Positions 1 through 7,685 of a stretch of DNA of 14,190 nucleotides are shown piece by piece; position 1 is the first letter of the stretch; each line of letters begins with the position of its first letter. This DNA is from JAKAKT01 sp041305385. Lineage in GTDB: Archaea; Micrarchaeota; Micrarchaeia; Burarchaeales; JAKAKT01. The DNA is taken from contig JBFYLO010000014.1 in NCBI GenBank assembly GCA_041305385.1, positions 1 through 14,190 of the forward strand, in the 5' to 3' direction. The notes below the pieces were generated by a model. The model searched no databases, was not told where the DNA came from, and was given only the letters and a program-made list of their open reading frames with translations. The translations under genes were made by a program, and so were the position numbers.

Positions 1-1
1 C

Positions 2-1411
2 TCAGGCGCGGCCCGCACCTTCCTGCTCGGGGCTAGGGGGTTCTTCGACTCGGGCGGGAACCTGATGAGGATTCACGGGGTCCTCAGGGACATCGAGCCC
101 TTGAAAATGGCCAGGGGACAGGAGAGTTTCTATTCCGAAATGCTCGAGGACCTCTCTGATGCGGTCTGGGGGGCAGACGAGGCTGGCTACATCAGGTACT
201 GGAACAAGGCAGCTGAGAAGCTTCTCGGTTATCCGAAGGCGGAAGTCCTTGGAAAGGATGCGCATCTCCTGTTTCCACCTGAAAAGGAGTGGGAGCTTCC
301 GTGGGCCCTGGGAGGAAAGGGCTTTGCAAAGTCCTTCGATTCGAAGAGAGCTAGGAAGGGCGGCGAGATTGTGGAGTTTCGTGTCACCTCGAAATTGGTT
401 AAGGACCAGGCAGGGAAGCCAATCGGCTACATCGAAATCCTCAAGGACCTTGACTTGGAGAGCAGGCTGAGGGAGACCGAGAAAACAAGGAGGAAGCTCG
501 AGCAGCAGAACAAGGACCTGCGCGAGAAGAACGACATCGAGGCTGCGTTCGTTTCAAATGTCTCCCACGAGATAAGAACTCCGCTTACGAACATCCACGG
601 CTACTCGCTCCTGGTCCAGGAGGATTCCGGGAAAATGGGTCCTGAGCACAGGAAATACATCGACATCATTGCGAGCGAGACCGAGCGCCTCAGGAGGCTC
701 ATAAATGACGTTCTCGACATGTCCCGCCTTGACTCCATGCGGTTCAAGCTCGAACAGAGGGAGCTCGAGCTTCCCAGCCTCCAGGATAAGTGCTCGTGCA
801 CCTACCTCGCGGAGAAGAAAAGGCTCTACGTGAACTGGGAGTTCGAGGAAGACCTCCCGAACGTCTACGCAGACCCGATTCGCACCTCCCAGGTTCTCAT
901 AAACCTCATATCGAACGCAATAAAATTCACTGAGAAGGGCGGCGTCACAGTTCGAGCATTCAGGAAAGGGAGAAACTATGTGCAGGTCGATGTGGTCGAC
1001 ACAGGGGAAGGCATTTCCGAAGCCGAGCTTTCCTCAATATTCAAGCGCTTCTACCAGGCGAGTGGGGGGAAGAAGCAGGGAGGGACAGGACTGGGCCTCG
1101 CAATCACCAAGCAGATAGTCGAGCTCCACGGCGGGAAGATTTGGGTGGCCTCGAAGGCAGGGGAGGGCAGCACATTCTCGTTCACAATTCCAACTAGGAA
1201 AAAACAACCGAGGGCCATGAAGAAGAAGTCAACCGTTCCCCTGGTTCCGGCTTCCCTCCCAACTGCACAATCTAAAACAGAGCCCCAGAAAGCAGAGCCC
1301 GCTCAGCCCCAAAAACAGCCACATGGGCAGGCGCAGCAACAAACTCAGGAGAAAGACGAGAAACCAGCTGAAACGGAAAAAATAGCAGAAGCTAAAGCAC
1401 CCTCCTCTTAA
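2..1411 (+). CDS. PAS-domain sensor histidine kinase (5'-truncated by window edge)
   Basis: Signal-transducing kinase that autophosphorylates on histidine and would pass phosphate to a response regulator; no regulator is present in the window. The first in-frame ATG is at 65, but the frame stays open to base 2, and the residues before and after that Met (GFFDSGGNLMRIHGVLRDIE) look like the end of a preceding PAS domain. The true start therefore probably lies upstream of the window. Numbering from Met65: PAS domain about 22-130; charged coiled-coil linker 130-160; H-box SHEIRTPL with phospho-acceptor H168; N-box NLISNAIKF near 280; G1 VDTGEGIS; F-box FKRFYQ; G2 GGTGLGLAIT. No membrane segment is visible in this part. 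From about residue 378 there is a tail of roughly 70 residues rich in Lys, Pro, Gln and Glu, low-complexity and probably disordered. Its last 20 bases overlap the convergent gene's end. Family certain; ligand unknown. Confidence 0.93.
   Translation, partial: SGAARTFLLGARGFFDSGGNLMRIHGVLRDIEPLKMARGQESFYSEMLEDLSDAVWGADEAGYIRYWNKAAEKLLGYPKAEVLGKDAHLLFPPEKEWELPWALGGKGFAKSFDSKRARKGGEIVEFRVTSKLVKDQAGKPIGYIEILKDLDLESRLRETEKTRRKLEQQNKDLREKNDIEAAFVSNVSHEIRTPLTNIHGYSLLVQEDSGKMGPEHRKYIDIIASETERLRRLINDVLDMSRLDSMRFKLEQRELELPSLQDKCSCTYLAEKKRLYVNWEFEEDLPNVYADPIRTSQVLINLISNAIKFTEKGGVTVRAFRKGRNYVQVDVVDTGEGISEAELSSIFKRFYQASGGKKQGGTGLGLAITKQIVELHGGKIWVASKAGEGSTFSFTIPTRKKQPRAMKKKSTVPLVPASLPTAQSKTEPQKAEPAQPQKQPHGQAQQQTQEKDEKPAETEKIAEAKAPSS
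1377..1382 (-). terminator. Oligo-T tract after the nucleotidylyltransferase gene
   Basis: Ten bases past the TAG stop, the minus strand carries six T residues, the usual minimal archaeal termination signal. It lies inside the 3' coding end of the convergent kinase gene. There is no strong hairpin. Weak but plausible. Confidence 0.35.
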
Positions 1412-2774
1412 TCCAGTCGTAAATGTTCTCCGGGTCCTCGTAAAGCATGGAGAAGTTGCCCTCCCCGCTGCTGATTATCCCCATCTTTTCAAGCTTGGTG
1501 AGCGACTTGTCGAGCTGCTCCTTCGGGAGCTTGCTCACCTTCCCCAGCGCTTCCCCTCCCAGCTCCCCGAACTCCACGAGCGCCATGCACACCTGAAGCT
1601 CGTTCCTCTCGAGCTTCTTGAACACGGGAATCTTGTCGAGAATCGAGCTCACTTTCTCGATCTTTTCAATGTTGGGCGAAAGCACCCCACTAACCTGGGT
1701 CGATGCCTGAACTTTTATGATCGGCCCGAGGACCGAGCCGCCCGCAACGCTCGCCTTCCTCTCGATAATGCAGCCCGAGCCAATCACCGCCTTCCCGCCC
1801 ACGAGAACGTTGTCGCTGAGCTCGCTCTTATCGCCGATGATGCAGCTTTCGAGCTTGCACCCGGACCCCAGCTTCACCGAGTCGTGGAGAATTGCGCCGA
1901 CCACTTCGGACCCGCTCCCTATCTGGCAGTTCTTCCCAATCACCGTGTTCGGGCCTATGAATACGTCTGCTCCAATCTGCGCCCCTTCGCCTATGAGATA
2001 TGGCGGGACCAGCTTCGCATTCCTGCTGACGAACGCCTTCTCCCCGACCTTGCCCGAAGGCTCGCCGCTTAGAACATACCTGTTCCCTGCGAAATAATTC
2101 GCTATCGAGCCCACATCCTTCCAATAGCCCTGCTGCGAGATTCCGTAAACAGGCTTCCTCTGCTCGAGAAGAACGGGGAAGACATCGAGGGAGAAGTCGC
2201 TCTTCCCCTCGGGGATGAAGTCGAAAATCTCGTGCGAGAAGGAATAAGTTCCGGTGTTCGCGAGGTTCGAGAAGCACTCCCCCGGCCCCGGCTTTTCCAG
2301 GAATCTTTTTATCCTCCCTTCCTTGTCGAGCTCGGCAATCCCGTAGGCGCTCGGGTTGTCGACTTTCGTGAGCGAAATTGTCGCGGTTCCCAGGTGGGCC
2401 TTCAGGTGTTCCCTGAGGTCTATGGATGAAATCGTGTCCCCCTGGGTAACAAGGAAATCGCCGTCGAGCTTCCACCTTACATTCCTCACCGCGCCCGCTG
2501 TCCCGAGGGCCTCGTTCTCCTCAACCACCTCGATTGGAATCGGGTAGTTGGCTTTCTTGACGTGCTCGTCAATCTGCTTCGCAAGGTAGTTGGTGGTGAC
2601 GATTGCGCCTTCTATACCGGCTCCGGCCAGCTTCTCGATTATATACCTGAGAATGGGCCTGTTCGCGACTGGGAGCATGGGCTTTGGCACAGTGTAAGTG
2701 AGCGGCCGAAGCCTTGTTCCGAGCCCTCCGGCAAGAATGACTGCTTTCACAACTCCCTTTTTGCGAGAAAGCAT
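1392..2774 (-). CDS. Sugar-1-phosphate nucleotidylyltransferase with beta-helix and C-terminal winged-helix-like domain
   Basis: Activates a sugar 1-phosphate with an NTP to give an NDP-sugar for glycan or polysaccharide synthesis in the cytoplasm. The 460-residue protein begins with the nucleotide-binding signature GGLGTRLRPLTYTVPKPMLP (16-35). It continues with GDTISSID, FLEKPG, NTGTYSF and GYWKDVGS, all typical of the glucose-1-phosphate thymidylyl-/uridylyl- and mannose-1-phosphate guanylyltransferase group. Residues about 245-345 hold hexapeptide repeats (IGEGAQIGADVFIGPNTVIG and following) of a left-handed beta-helix, as in GlmU-like archaeal enzymes. Residues about 385-460 do not fit that fold; they read as helices plus a wing resembling a winged helix-turn-helix. 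The sugar and NTP cannot be told from sequence alone. The ATG at 2774 has no clear ribosome binding site; it lies 34 bases after the aminotransferase stop, so co-transcription is likely. A GTG at 2750 is an alternative start. Confidence 0.9.
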   Translation of the reverse strand: MLSRKKGVVKAVILAGGLGTRLRPLTYTVPKPMLPVANRPILRYIIEKLAGAGIEGAIVTTNYLAKQIDEHVKKANYPIPIEVVEENEALGTAGAVRNVRWKLDGDFLVTQGDTISSIDLREHLKAHLGTATISLTKVDNPSAYGIAELDKEGRIKRFLEKPGPGECFSNLANTGTYSFSHEIFDFIPEGKSDFSLDVFPVLLEQRKPVYGISQQGYWKDVGSIANYFAGNRYVLSGEPSGKVGEKAFVSRNAKLVPPYLIGEGAQIGADVFIGPNTVIGKNCQIGSGSEVVGAILHDSVKLGSGCKLESCIIGDKSELSDNVLVGGKAVIGSGCIIERKASVAGGSVLGPIIKVQASTQVSGVLSPNIEKIEKVSSILDKIPVFKKLERNELQVCMALVEFGELGGEALGKVSKLPKEQLDKSLTKLEKMGIISSGEGNFSMLYEDPENIYDWIKRRVL

Positions 2775-2808
2775 AAAAACATGCAGGAGGAAGAGGGCGG
2801 AAATCGGC

Positions 2809-4107
2809 TTACTTCGGAATCCTGACCTTTCCTTTCCTCAGGTTCTCCACGTGCTCCTGGATGATTTGGCCTGCCTTCATTATCGTTTCCTCGCCAACGA
2901 GCGGGGTCACCCTGAAGTAGACCTTGCCTGGCATGAAACACTCGGAAGTCTTGTCCTTCCTGTGGAGCGTGAACCCGATGCCCGGGGCGCACACGACCCC
3001 GGTGTCGTAAATGAGGCTCTTGACGAATCCAATGTCAGTCACTTTCGGGTCTCCCAAATCGAGGCCAACCCAGCGGTAGAACGCCGCGCCCGGGTCTGGC
3101 CCGAGAATAATTCCGTCTATCCTGGAGAAGGCCTTCTTCGTCGCCTCCTGGCGGAGACGGGTTTTTTCCCTAAGGTGCGGCAGGTGGTCTTCCTTTTTTA
3201 CTATCTCCGCAGCTCCGAGCTGGAGCCCGTTTGGAGAAAGCCTCCCCATCTGGTCGTTTTCGAGTCTCTTGTAAATCTCCATGGCCGGGGTTCCTTCCTT
3301 GAAGTTTTCGCATATGCCCCACCCAATCCTTGAGCCGCAAAGCTGGTATTCCTTCGAGAGGCTCCCCACCTGGATTACCGGGACGTCGTCCGCAAGCGTT
3401 GAAATGTGGACAGGCTGGTTGCCGCTGAATCTGGTTAGGTAATACACTTCATCCGCGAGCACAACCAGGCCGTTCTCCCTGGCGACATCCAGCATTTCGA
3501 GAAGCGATTTCTTCGAATATATCGCGCCGGTTGGGTTGTTCGGGTTTATCACTACCATGCATTTGAGCTTTATCCCCTCGCTTCTGGCTTCCCGCACAAG
3601 CTCGCGGGCATGCTGGACGTCGGGATTCCCGTCTTTGTCCATCTTGTACATGAATGCGTGCCCGCCGTTTTTCACGACCTCAGTCGTGTAAAGCGGGTAG
3701 CCTGGATCCGGAAGAAGGATGCCCGAGCGGGAATCCATAGTGTGGCCCATGATTTTTTCAATAAACCAGCTCCCCCCGTCTCCCGTAAGTACGAAATTCT
3801 CCTCAGGCCTCTTCCCGGTTTCCCTTTCTTGTTTTTCGGCTATTGCCTTAATGAGCGGGTTATAGCCCCTCGAAGGGAAGTAGCTTCCGTCCCAAGTTTT
3901 TATATGGTTTGCGAGTATACTTGTGAATTCCCTTGGCGCACCGAAGACAGGGCCAGAGAGATTCCCTAAGTTGAGCTTTATAATCTCAAGGCGCGGGTTT
4001 CTCTCTTTCGCCTCGTTCGCCCAGACTTCGACTTTCCGCAAAAGGTACTCGCGGCCACGCCTGTCATTCACGAAGGTCGCTTCCTCGCAAGGTGTCGGTG
4101 TTGCCAT
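2809..4107 (-). CDS. Class I/II PLP-dependent aminotransferase (alanine/aspartate type)
   Basis: Transfers an amino group between an amino acid and a 2-oxo acid using pyridoxal phosphate. The 432 residues show the fold-type I landmarks in order: GYNPL near 81; DPGYPLY 134-140; NPNNPTG 188-194; ADEVYY with the cofactor-contacting Asp219 and Tyr222; the Schiff-base lysine K252 in GSLSKEY; the R260 region (GSRIGWG); and a late FRVTP that would hold the carboxylate-binding Arg. The pattern is closest to alanine aminotransferase-like proteins, but the substrate is not assured. The start is well supported: GGGGAG sits just upstream of the ATG, a TATA box lies at 4171-4177 and an inverted repeat lies at the predicted transcript start. 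It is the first gene of a likely two-gene operon with the nucleotidylyltransferase. Confidence 0.93.
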   Translation of the reverse strand: MATPTPCEEATFVNDRRGREYLLRKVEVWANEAKERNPRLEIIKLNLGNLSGPVFGAPREFTSILANHIKTWDGSYFPSRGYNPLIKAIAEKQERETGKRPEENFVLTGDGGSWFIEKIMGHTMDSRSGILLPDPGYPLYTTEVVKNGGHAFMYKMDKDGNPDVQHARELVREARSEGIKLKCMVVINPNNPTGAIYSKKSLLEMLDVARENGLVVLADEVYYLTRFSGNQPVHISTLADDVPVIQVGSLSKEYQLCGSRIGWGICENFKEGTPAMEIYKRLENDQMGRLSPNGLQLGAAEIVKKEDHLPHLREKTRLRQEATKKAFSRIDGIILGPDPGAAFYRWVGLDLGDPKVTDIGFVKSLIYDTGVVCAPGIGFTLHRKDKTSECFMPGKVYFRVTPLVGEETIMKAGQIIQEHVENLRKGKVRIPK

Positions 4108-4138
4108 TCCAATCTCCCCGTTCGGTTCTTTCAGCTAA

Positions 4139-4157
4139 ACATAGACGAATTCTATGT
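4139..4157. promoter_or_regulatory. Inverted repeat ACATAGA-N5-TCTATGT, candidate operator
   Basis: A perfect 7-base inverted repeat with a 5-base spacer, 19 bases in all. Its centre (4148) coincides with the transcript start predicted from the TATA box at 4171-4177. That spacing suits a dimeric helix-turn-helix regulator blocking initiation of the aminotransferase operon. The repressor is not identified. Read as RNA it could also form a short hairpin. Confidence 0.4.
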
Positions 4158-4170
4158 ATTAATTTGGGGG

Positions 4171-4177
4171 TTTATAA
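4171..4177 (-). promoter_or_regulatory. TATA box of the aminotransferase operon
   Basis: The minus strand reads TTATAAA here. A transcript start about 26 bases downstream would fall near 4148, giving a leader of about 40 bases before the ATG at 4107. This leader is longer than the roughly 10-12 base leaders inferred for several other genes in the window, which leaves room for regulation. A second AT-rich stretch at 4158-4165 is an alternative. Confidence 0.55.
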
Positions 4178-4220
4178 GTTTTTATGCGTAGGACAGCACG
4201 CAGCCGGCGGAATCGCTCAG

Positions 4221-4228
4221 TTTAAATA
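4221..4228 (+). promoter_or_regulatory. TATA box of the PspC-ABC operon
   Basis: TTTAAATA lies 35-42 bases ahead of the ATG at 4263. The predicted start near 4251 leaves a leader of about 12 bases containing GGGGTG (4252-4257), five bases from the ATG. The same arrangement recurs at the genes starting at 7625 and 12760. Confidence 0.6.
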
Positions 4229-4262
4229 CTTCGTGGTTCCAAAATTCCATCGGGGTGCCGTT

Positions 4263-4523
4263 ATGAAAAAGCTTTATCGTTCTCGCGACAACAAATATCT
4301 GTTCGGAGTTTGCGGGGGCATCGGCGAGTATTTCAACATGGATCCGACCATAGTGCGCCTCTTCTTTGTCCTGCTCTCCCTCTTGAATGCAGTGCCTTCC
4401 ATCATAGCAGCTGTCGTGTTCTACCTGGTGGCATGGCTGATTATACCCGAAGAGAGCCCCGGCCCACAGGAAGAAAAAGTGCCCGAGGCGAAGAAGGCCA
4501 AGCCGAAAAAGGGAAAGAAATAA
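4263..4523 (+). CDS. PspC-domain small membrane protein
   Basis: An 86-residue PspC-type protein. The N-terminal half carries the family signature (KLYRSRDNKYLFGVCGG, IGEYFNMDPTIVRL), followed by one long or two short hydrophobic segments (about residues 33-60) ending in AWLIIPEE, and a Lys/Glu-rich cytoplasmic-looking tail of about 25 residues. In bacteria PspC takes part in the membrane-stress response; its archaeal role is poorly known. The ATG at 4263 is chosen over upstream in-frame starts because of the TATA box at 4221 and GGGGTG five bases before it. It leads an apparent operon with an ABC-2 exporter 44 bases downstream, which suggests a shared link to membrane integrity or efflux (inference). 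Confidence 0.88.
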   Translation: MKKLYRSRDNKYLFGVCGGIGEYFNMDPTIVRLFFVLLSLLNAVPSIIAAVVFYLVAWLIIPEESPGPQEEKVPEAKKAKPKKGKK

Positions 4524-4567
4524 TGGCCAATTCCCGGGTATCCGCGAGGAAACTGCGAGGGCATTAA

Positions 4568-5650
4568 ATGCCGTTTCTACCAAAGGTCCTTCCTCTTATA
4601 AAACGCGATTACTGGGGCCTTAAAGCGAACACTCTCCTTTTGCTCACCATAATCCTGTTCCCGATGGCCTTCGGCCTCATGTTCGGGACTTTCAAGACAG
4701 TGGTTCCGAGAAGCGCGCCTTCGGCAGTTTTTCCAGAGCCAGGGGCCGGGGAAGAAGACATAAGGGCTGCCATCGGCATCTGTTCAATGTTCTCAAAGAC
4801 AACTGCCGAGCCTTCTTTTGAAGAGAAAAAGCTCTTTCGCGAGGAGCGTTATTTCTATGTCGGGGCACAGAAGGGCTTTCCTCTGAACGGTCCTGTGAAC
4901 GTCTACATCGACGCCTCATTTTCCCCGATTTCAGAGCTTTCCCCATACATCAAGGACATGATTCTTTACGAAATCTCCAGGTGGAAAGGGCTGGAACCGG
5001 AAATAAACATTCTTGAGCGGGGCAAGCCCGCGCTGCCGTTCCAATTCTTCACTCCCGGGATAGCGATACTCCTCACAGCTGCAGTCGGCTTCATCATAAT
5101 CCCGTTTTCTCTTGCGCAAGACAAGGAAGCGCTTCCGCGCGTTCTCTCGATGGTTCCCGCCAGTTCATTCATCGCCGGAAAACTCGCATTTGCGCTTATT
5201 ATTGTCGCCGTCCAACTCGCGCTTCTCATCCTGGCCCAAAATCTTGCAGGGGTGCCCGGGGCAGGCTCGGACATGGGTCCCTGGACATTTCTAACAATCG
5301 GGCTTTCAACAGTCTTTTTTTCTTCCCTCGGGCTCTCGTTAATGTTTTTGACAGGATTCGCAGAAGCCGGCAAGCAGCTCAACGCATTCCTTTTTGGCTT
5401 GACGGTAGTTCTTTCAGGGGCAATCTACCCAGTAGGCTTCTTTCCCAAGCTCCCGGTTTTCGGCGAACTATTCCAATCGCTGGCACTGGCAAACCCATCT
5501 TATTACTTCACATTGCTGGCTCGGGGGTTCTGGCTCAGGGGCCTTGGCCCTGGGATTTTCTGGGACTACCTGGGCATTGCGGTTCTATGCTCAGTTGCCG
5601 CAACAGGGCTTTTCACTTACAGCATAACGAGGATGAGGAAGCATGGATGA
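4568..5650 (+). CDS. ABC-2 type transporter permease
   Basis: A 360-residue membrane subunit of an ABC exporter. Layout: N-terminal cytoplasmic stretch; first membrane helix about 22-42 (LLLLTIILFPMAFGLMF); an extracytoplasmic domain of about 100 residues (roughly 48-155); then five more hydrophobic segments from about 160 to the C-terminus. A cytoplasmic loop (AQDKEALPRVLSMVPAS) and a late ANPSYYFTLLARGFWLRG segment resemble ABC-2/DrrB-like permeases. The large first loop fits the ABC2_membrane_3 type. GAGGGC lies 7-12 bases ahead of the ATG. The stop overlaps the ATPase start by 8 bases, so the two are translationally coupled. Cargo is unknown; lipids, drugs or peptides are all possible. 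Confidence 0.88.
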   Translation: MPFLPKVLPLIKRDYWGLKANTLLLLTIILFPMAFGLMFGTFKTVVPRSAPSAVFPEPGAGEEDIRAAIGICSMFSKTTAEPSFEEKKLFREERYFYVGAQKGFPLNGPVNVYIDASFSPISELSPYIKDMILYEISRWKGLEPEINILERGKPALPFQFFTPGIAILLTAAVGFIIIPFSLAQDKEALPRVLSMVPASSFIAGKLAFALIIVAVQLALLILAQNLAGVPGAGSDMGPWTFLTIGLSTVFFSSLGLSLMFLTGFAEAGKQLNAFLFGLTVVLSGAIYPVGFFPKLPVFGELFQSLALANPSYYFTLLARGFWLRGLGPGIFWDYLGIAVLCSVAATGLFTYSITRMRKHG

Positions 5651-6299
5651 CGTCCCAGCCATAACAGCCACCCGGGTTTCCAAGCGTTTCGGCGAGTCTT
5701 TTGCCCTGGGAGAAATCTCGTTTTCAATTCCAAAGGGTTCAGTTTATTGCATCGCAGGCCCGAATGGCTCCGGGAAAAGCACGCTTCTCAATATCATCTC
5801 CGGTTCGCTGGCTCCGGACAGCGGAAAAATCGAGGTGAACGGGAGCTTCGGCTACTGCCACCAGAATCCGCTCCTGTTCAACGATTTGACTCTCTCCCAG
5901 AACCTCGGCATCTTCTCCGAAATGCTTTCAGCGGACCAGAAGAGCACGAAGAACGCAATTTCCCTCCTTGGCCTCAGGGAAGCGCTTTCGAGCAGGATTT
6001 CCGAGCTTTCCTCCGGGACTAAAAAGAAGGCCGAACTCGCCATAGCCCTTCTGGGAGACCCGGAGATACTTCTTCTGGACGAGCCGACAACAGGCCTTGA
6101 CAGCAGGAGTTCGCAAGACCTCCTGTTGTTCATAAAATCGGCATCCAGGAAGAAAACGCTCGTGATAGCCACCCACCAGCTTGCTGACCTCGAATCAATT
6201 GCCACTCACTTATTTGTTTTGAAAAAAGGGGAGAAAGCCTGCGAGGCCAGGCTCTCGGTGGGCCTCGAGGCCGCGTATAAAAAAACACTGAAGGCATAG
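5643..6299 (+). CDS. ABC transporter ATP-binding protein
   Basis: The nucleotide-binding subunit that powers the permease encoded just before it. In 218 residues it has Walker A GPNGSGKST (39-47), the Q-loop at Q74 (CHQNPLLF), a variant signature LSSGTKKK (122-129) in place of LSGGQ, Walker B LLLDEP (143-148) with D-loop TGLD, and the switch histidine H178 (IATHQ). It is short for the family and lacks the extra C-terminal domain common in drug-exporter ATPases. Its stop abuts, with no gap, the stop of the convergent lipoprotein gene. Confidence 0.93.
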   Translation: MDDVPAITATRVSKRFGESFALGEISFSIPKGSVYCIAGPNGSGKSTLLNIISGSLAPDSGKIEVNGSFGYCHQNPLLFNDLTLSQNLGIFSEMLSADQKSTKNAISLLGLREALSSRISELSSGTKKKAELAIALLGDPEILLLDEPTTGLDSRSSQDLLLFIKSASRKKTLVIATHQLADLESIATHLFVLKKGEKACEARLSVGLEAAYKKTLKA

Positions 6300-7625
6300 T
6301 TACTCCGAGTTGATGAACTCAACAAGGGTCGCCTTGTCGACTTCCCCGCAAATGGCCGCGCCTGTCCGCTGGTTGTAAAAGGTCGGGACTCCAAGCCCCC
6401 CGCATTGCGGCTCTATGATTCCTGAAAAGGCCTCAAAGACCCGTTGGTTTTCCGCGTTGTTCCAGGTCTCAAGCTTGGTTATGCTGACTCCAGTCTCCTT
6501 CTCCGCTTCCGAGACTACTGATACCATGTTCTGGCAGTGCGGGCACTCCTCGCCGTAGAACTCAATGATGTCTCCGTAGGCGCCACTGGCGCTTCCAATT
6601 GCTGGCTCAGAGCCATAACCTCCGCTGCTGTAATCGACGGGTTGGTCCAATTGGCCCGAAGCCATTTCCGCCCATTCCTTCTGCGCCTCTTCGAAAATCT
6701 CCTTGCTGAAATCCAAATAAACCTTAAGGACTTCCCCGCTTGCTGAAACCTTCACTGACTCCAACATCTTGCCTGTTGCGCTTCCGCTTTTTGAAAATCC
6801 CCTGGCCACGGAAACAAGGCCCTCCACCACGTTCTTCGCCTTCTCGGAGTCAGGCGCGCTCGGGTAGACCAGCGAGATTTTGAGCGACATGTCCGAACCG
6901 GCCTTGTTGTACGAAAGGGCCGCATAGGTGGCTTTGCTGAGAGAATTGGTGTCGATAATTCCCCCGCTCTCTGCATAGGGTTGGGTGACGCTTTCAGGCA
7001 CCCTCATGACAGCGTAAAGCACTGCCCCCGTGTCAACGGCATTCAAGGCTTTCTCCATTTTCTCGTCCTTGAGGGCATTTCGTTTCCCGCTCTTGACATC
7101 GATGCAATCCTTCACTGCCTCAGGGCTTCCGTAAACAACCTGTTTATCAGTGACAAACGAAAAAGCAGTCTCCTGCTTGCTCAACACCTCATCCCCGCTC
7201 AAGTCAGCGAAGCTGCTGTCTTTTACATAATATACTGCCGTCCCGCCATATTCCTCCTCCCGCAACTCCCCTCGCTCCCGTAATTTACCCACGACATTGG
7301 TCTTGTCGAACTGCCCTTCGGCTATGGCTGCGCCATAGGAATCAGTGCTGTCCCTCCCCGTATTAAAGAAAATGGTGAGCGCTTTTATGGAATAGGGGTC
7401 AAAGCCCATCTCTTCCTTCGCTTTTTTCAAGGAATCCTCGAAATCAGCAGTTCCGGCTTCCTTCATCGAGTTGATGAAATCCTGGTCTGACAAAATGGAC
7501 GAAGGCTTTAGCATTACATACCCATCTGCTTTATCTGGAACCAGGAAAGGCTCTCCCGCCGGGCCCCCAAGGCACCCGAAAAGAAGCGCAAACAACACAA
7601 CAACTGAAACGAGGATTTTTCTCAT
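6300..7625 (-). CDS. Lipoprotein with C-terminal CPHC thioredoxin-like domain
   Basis: A predicted membrane-anchored extracytoplasmic protein of 441 residues. The start at 7625 is preferred over an ORF extension to 7733 because it gives a clean lipoprotein signal (MRKILVSVVVLFALLFGC, anchor Cys18) and has GGGGTG five bases upstream. Residues about 25-320 form a large domain I do not confidently recognise; it shows several phrases of the type AIAEGQFD and YGGTAVYYV, suggestive of a DUF3352-like repeat. A Gly/Ser/Tyr-rich linker (about 325-348) leads to a thioredoxin fold of about 90 residues with FYGEECPHC (active-site Cys361 and Cys364) and the cis-proline GVPTF. The CPHC motif is the DsbA-type pair, so disulfide exchange outside the membrane is likely. 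The CcdA-like gene two genes away, across nadM, is a candidate redox partner. Confidence 0.82.
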   Translation of the reverse strand: MRKILVSVVVLFALLFGCLGGPAGEPFLVPDKADGYVMLKPSSILSDQDFINSMKEAGTADFEDSLKKAKEEMGFDPYSIKALTIFFNTGRDSTDSYGAAIAEGQFDKTNVVGKLRERGELREEEYGGTAVYYVKDSSFADLSGDEVLSKQETAFSFVTDKQVVYGSPEAVKDCIDVKSGKRNALKDEKMEKALNAVDTGAVLYAVMRVPESVTQPYAESGGIIDTNSLSKATYAALSYNKAGSDMSLKISLVYPSAPDSEKAKNVVEGLVSVARGFSKSGSATGKMLESVKVSASGEVLKVYLDFSKEIFEEAQKEWAEMASGQLDQPVDYSSGGYGSEPAIGSASGAYGDIIEFYGEECPHCQNMVSVVSEAEKETGVSITKLETWNNAENQRVFEAFSGIIEPQCGGLGVPTFYNQRTGAAICGEVDKATLVEFINSE

Positions 7626-7655
7626 AACCACACCCCATCTATTTCTTTCGTCAGC

Positions 7656-7665
7656 ATTTATAAAT
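7656..7665. promoter_or_regulatory. Palindromic TATA box between divergent genes
   Basis: ATTTATAAAT is a perfect 10-base palindrome and the main AT-rich element in the 60-base gap between the lipoprotein and nadM. Its centre lies 25 bases from the nadM ATG (implying a nearly leaderless nadM transcript) and 35 bases from the lipoprotein ATG (implying a leader of about 10 bases). It could serve both directions. Confidence 0.5.
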
Positions 7666-7685
7666 TTGTCCGCAGGAGTGATATC

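Noticed and set aside
2698..3333. Plus-strand ORF of 211 codons
   Set aside because: Antisense to the aminotransferase, whose catalytic motifs are intact; composition and lack of motifs mark it as a shadow.
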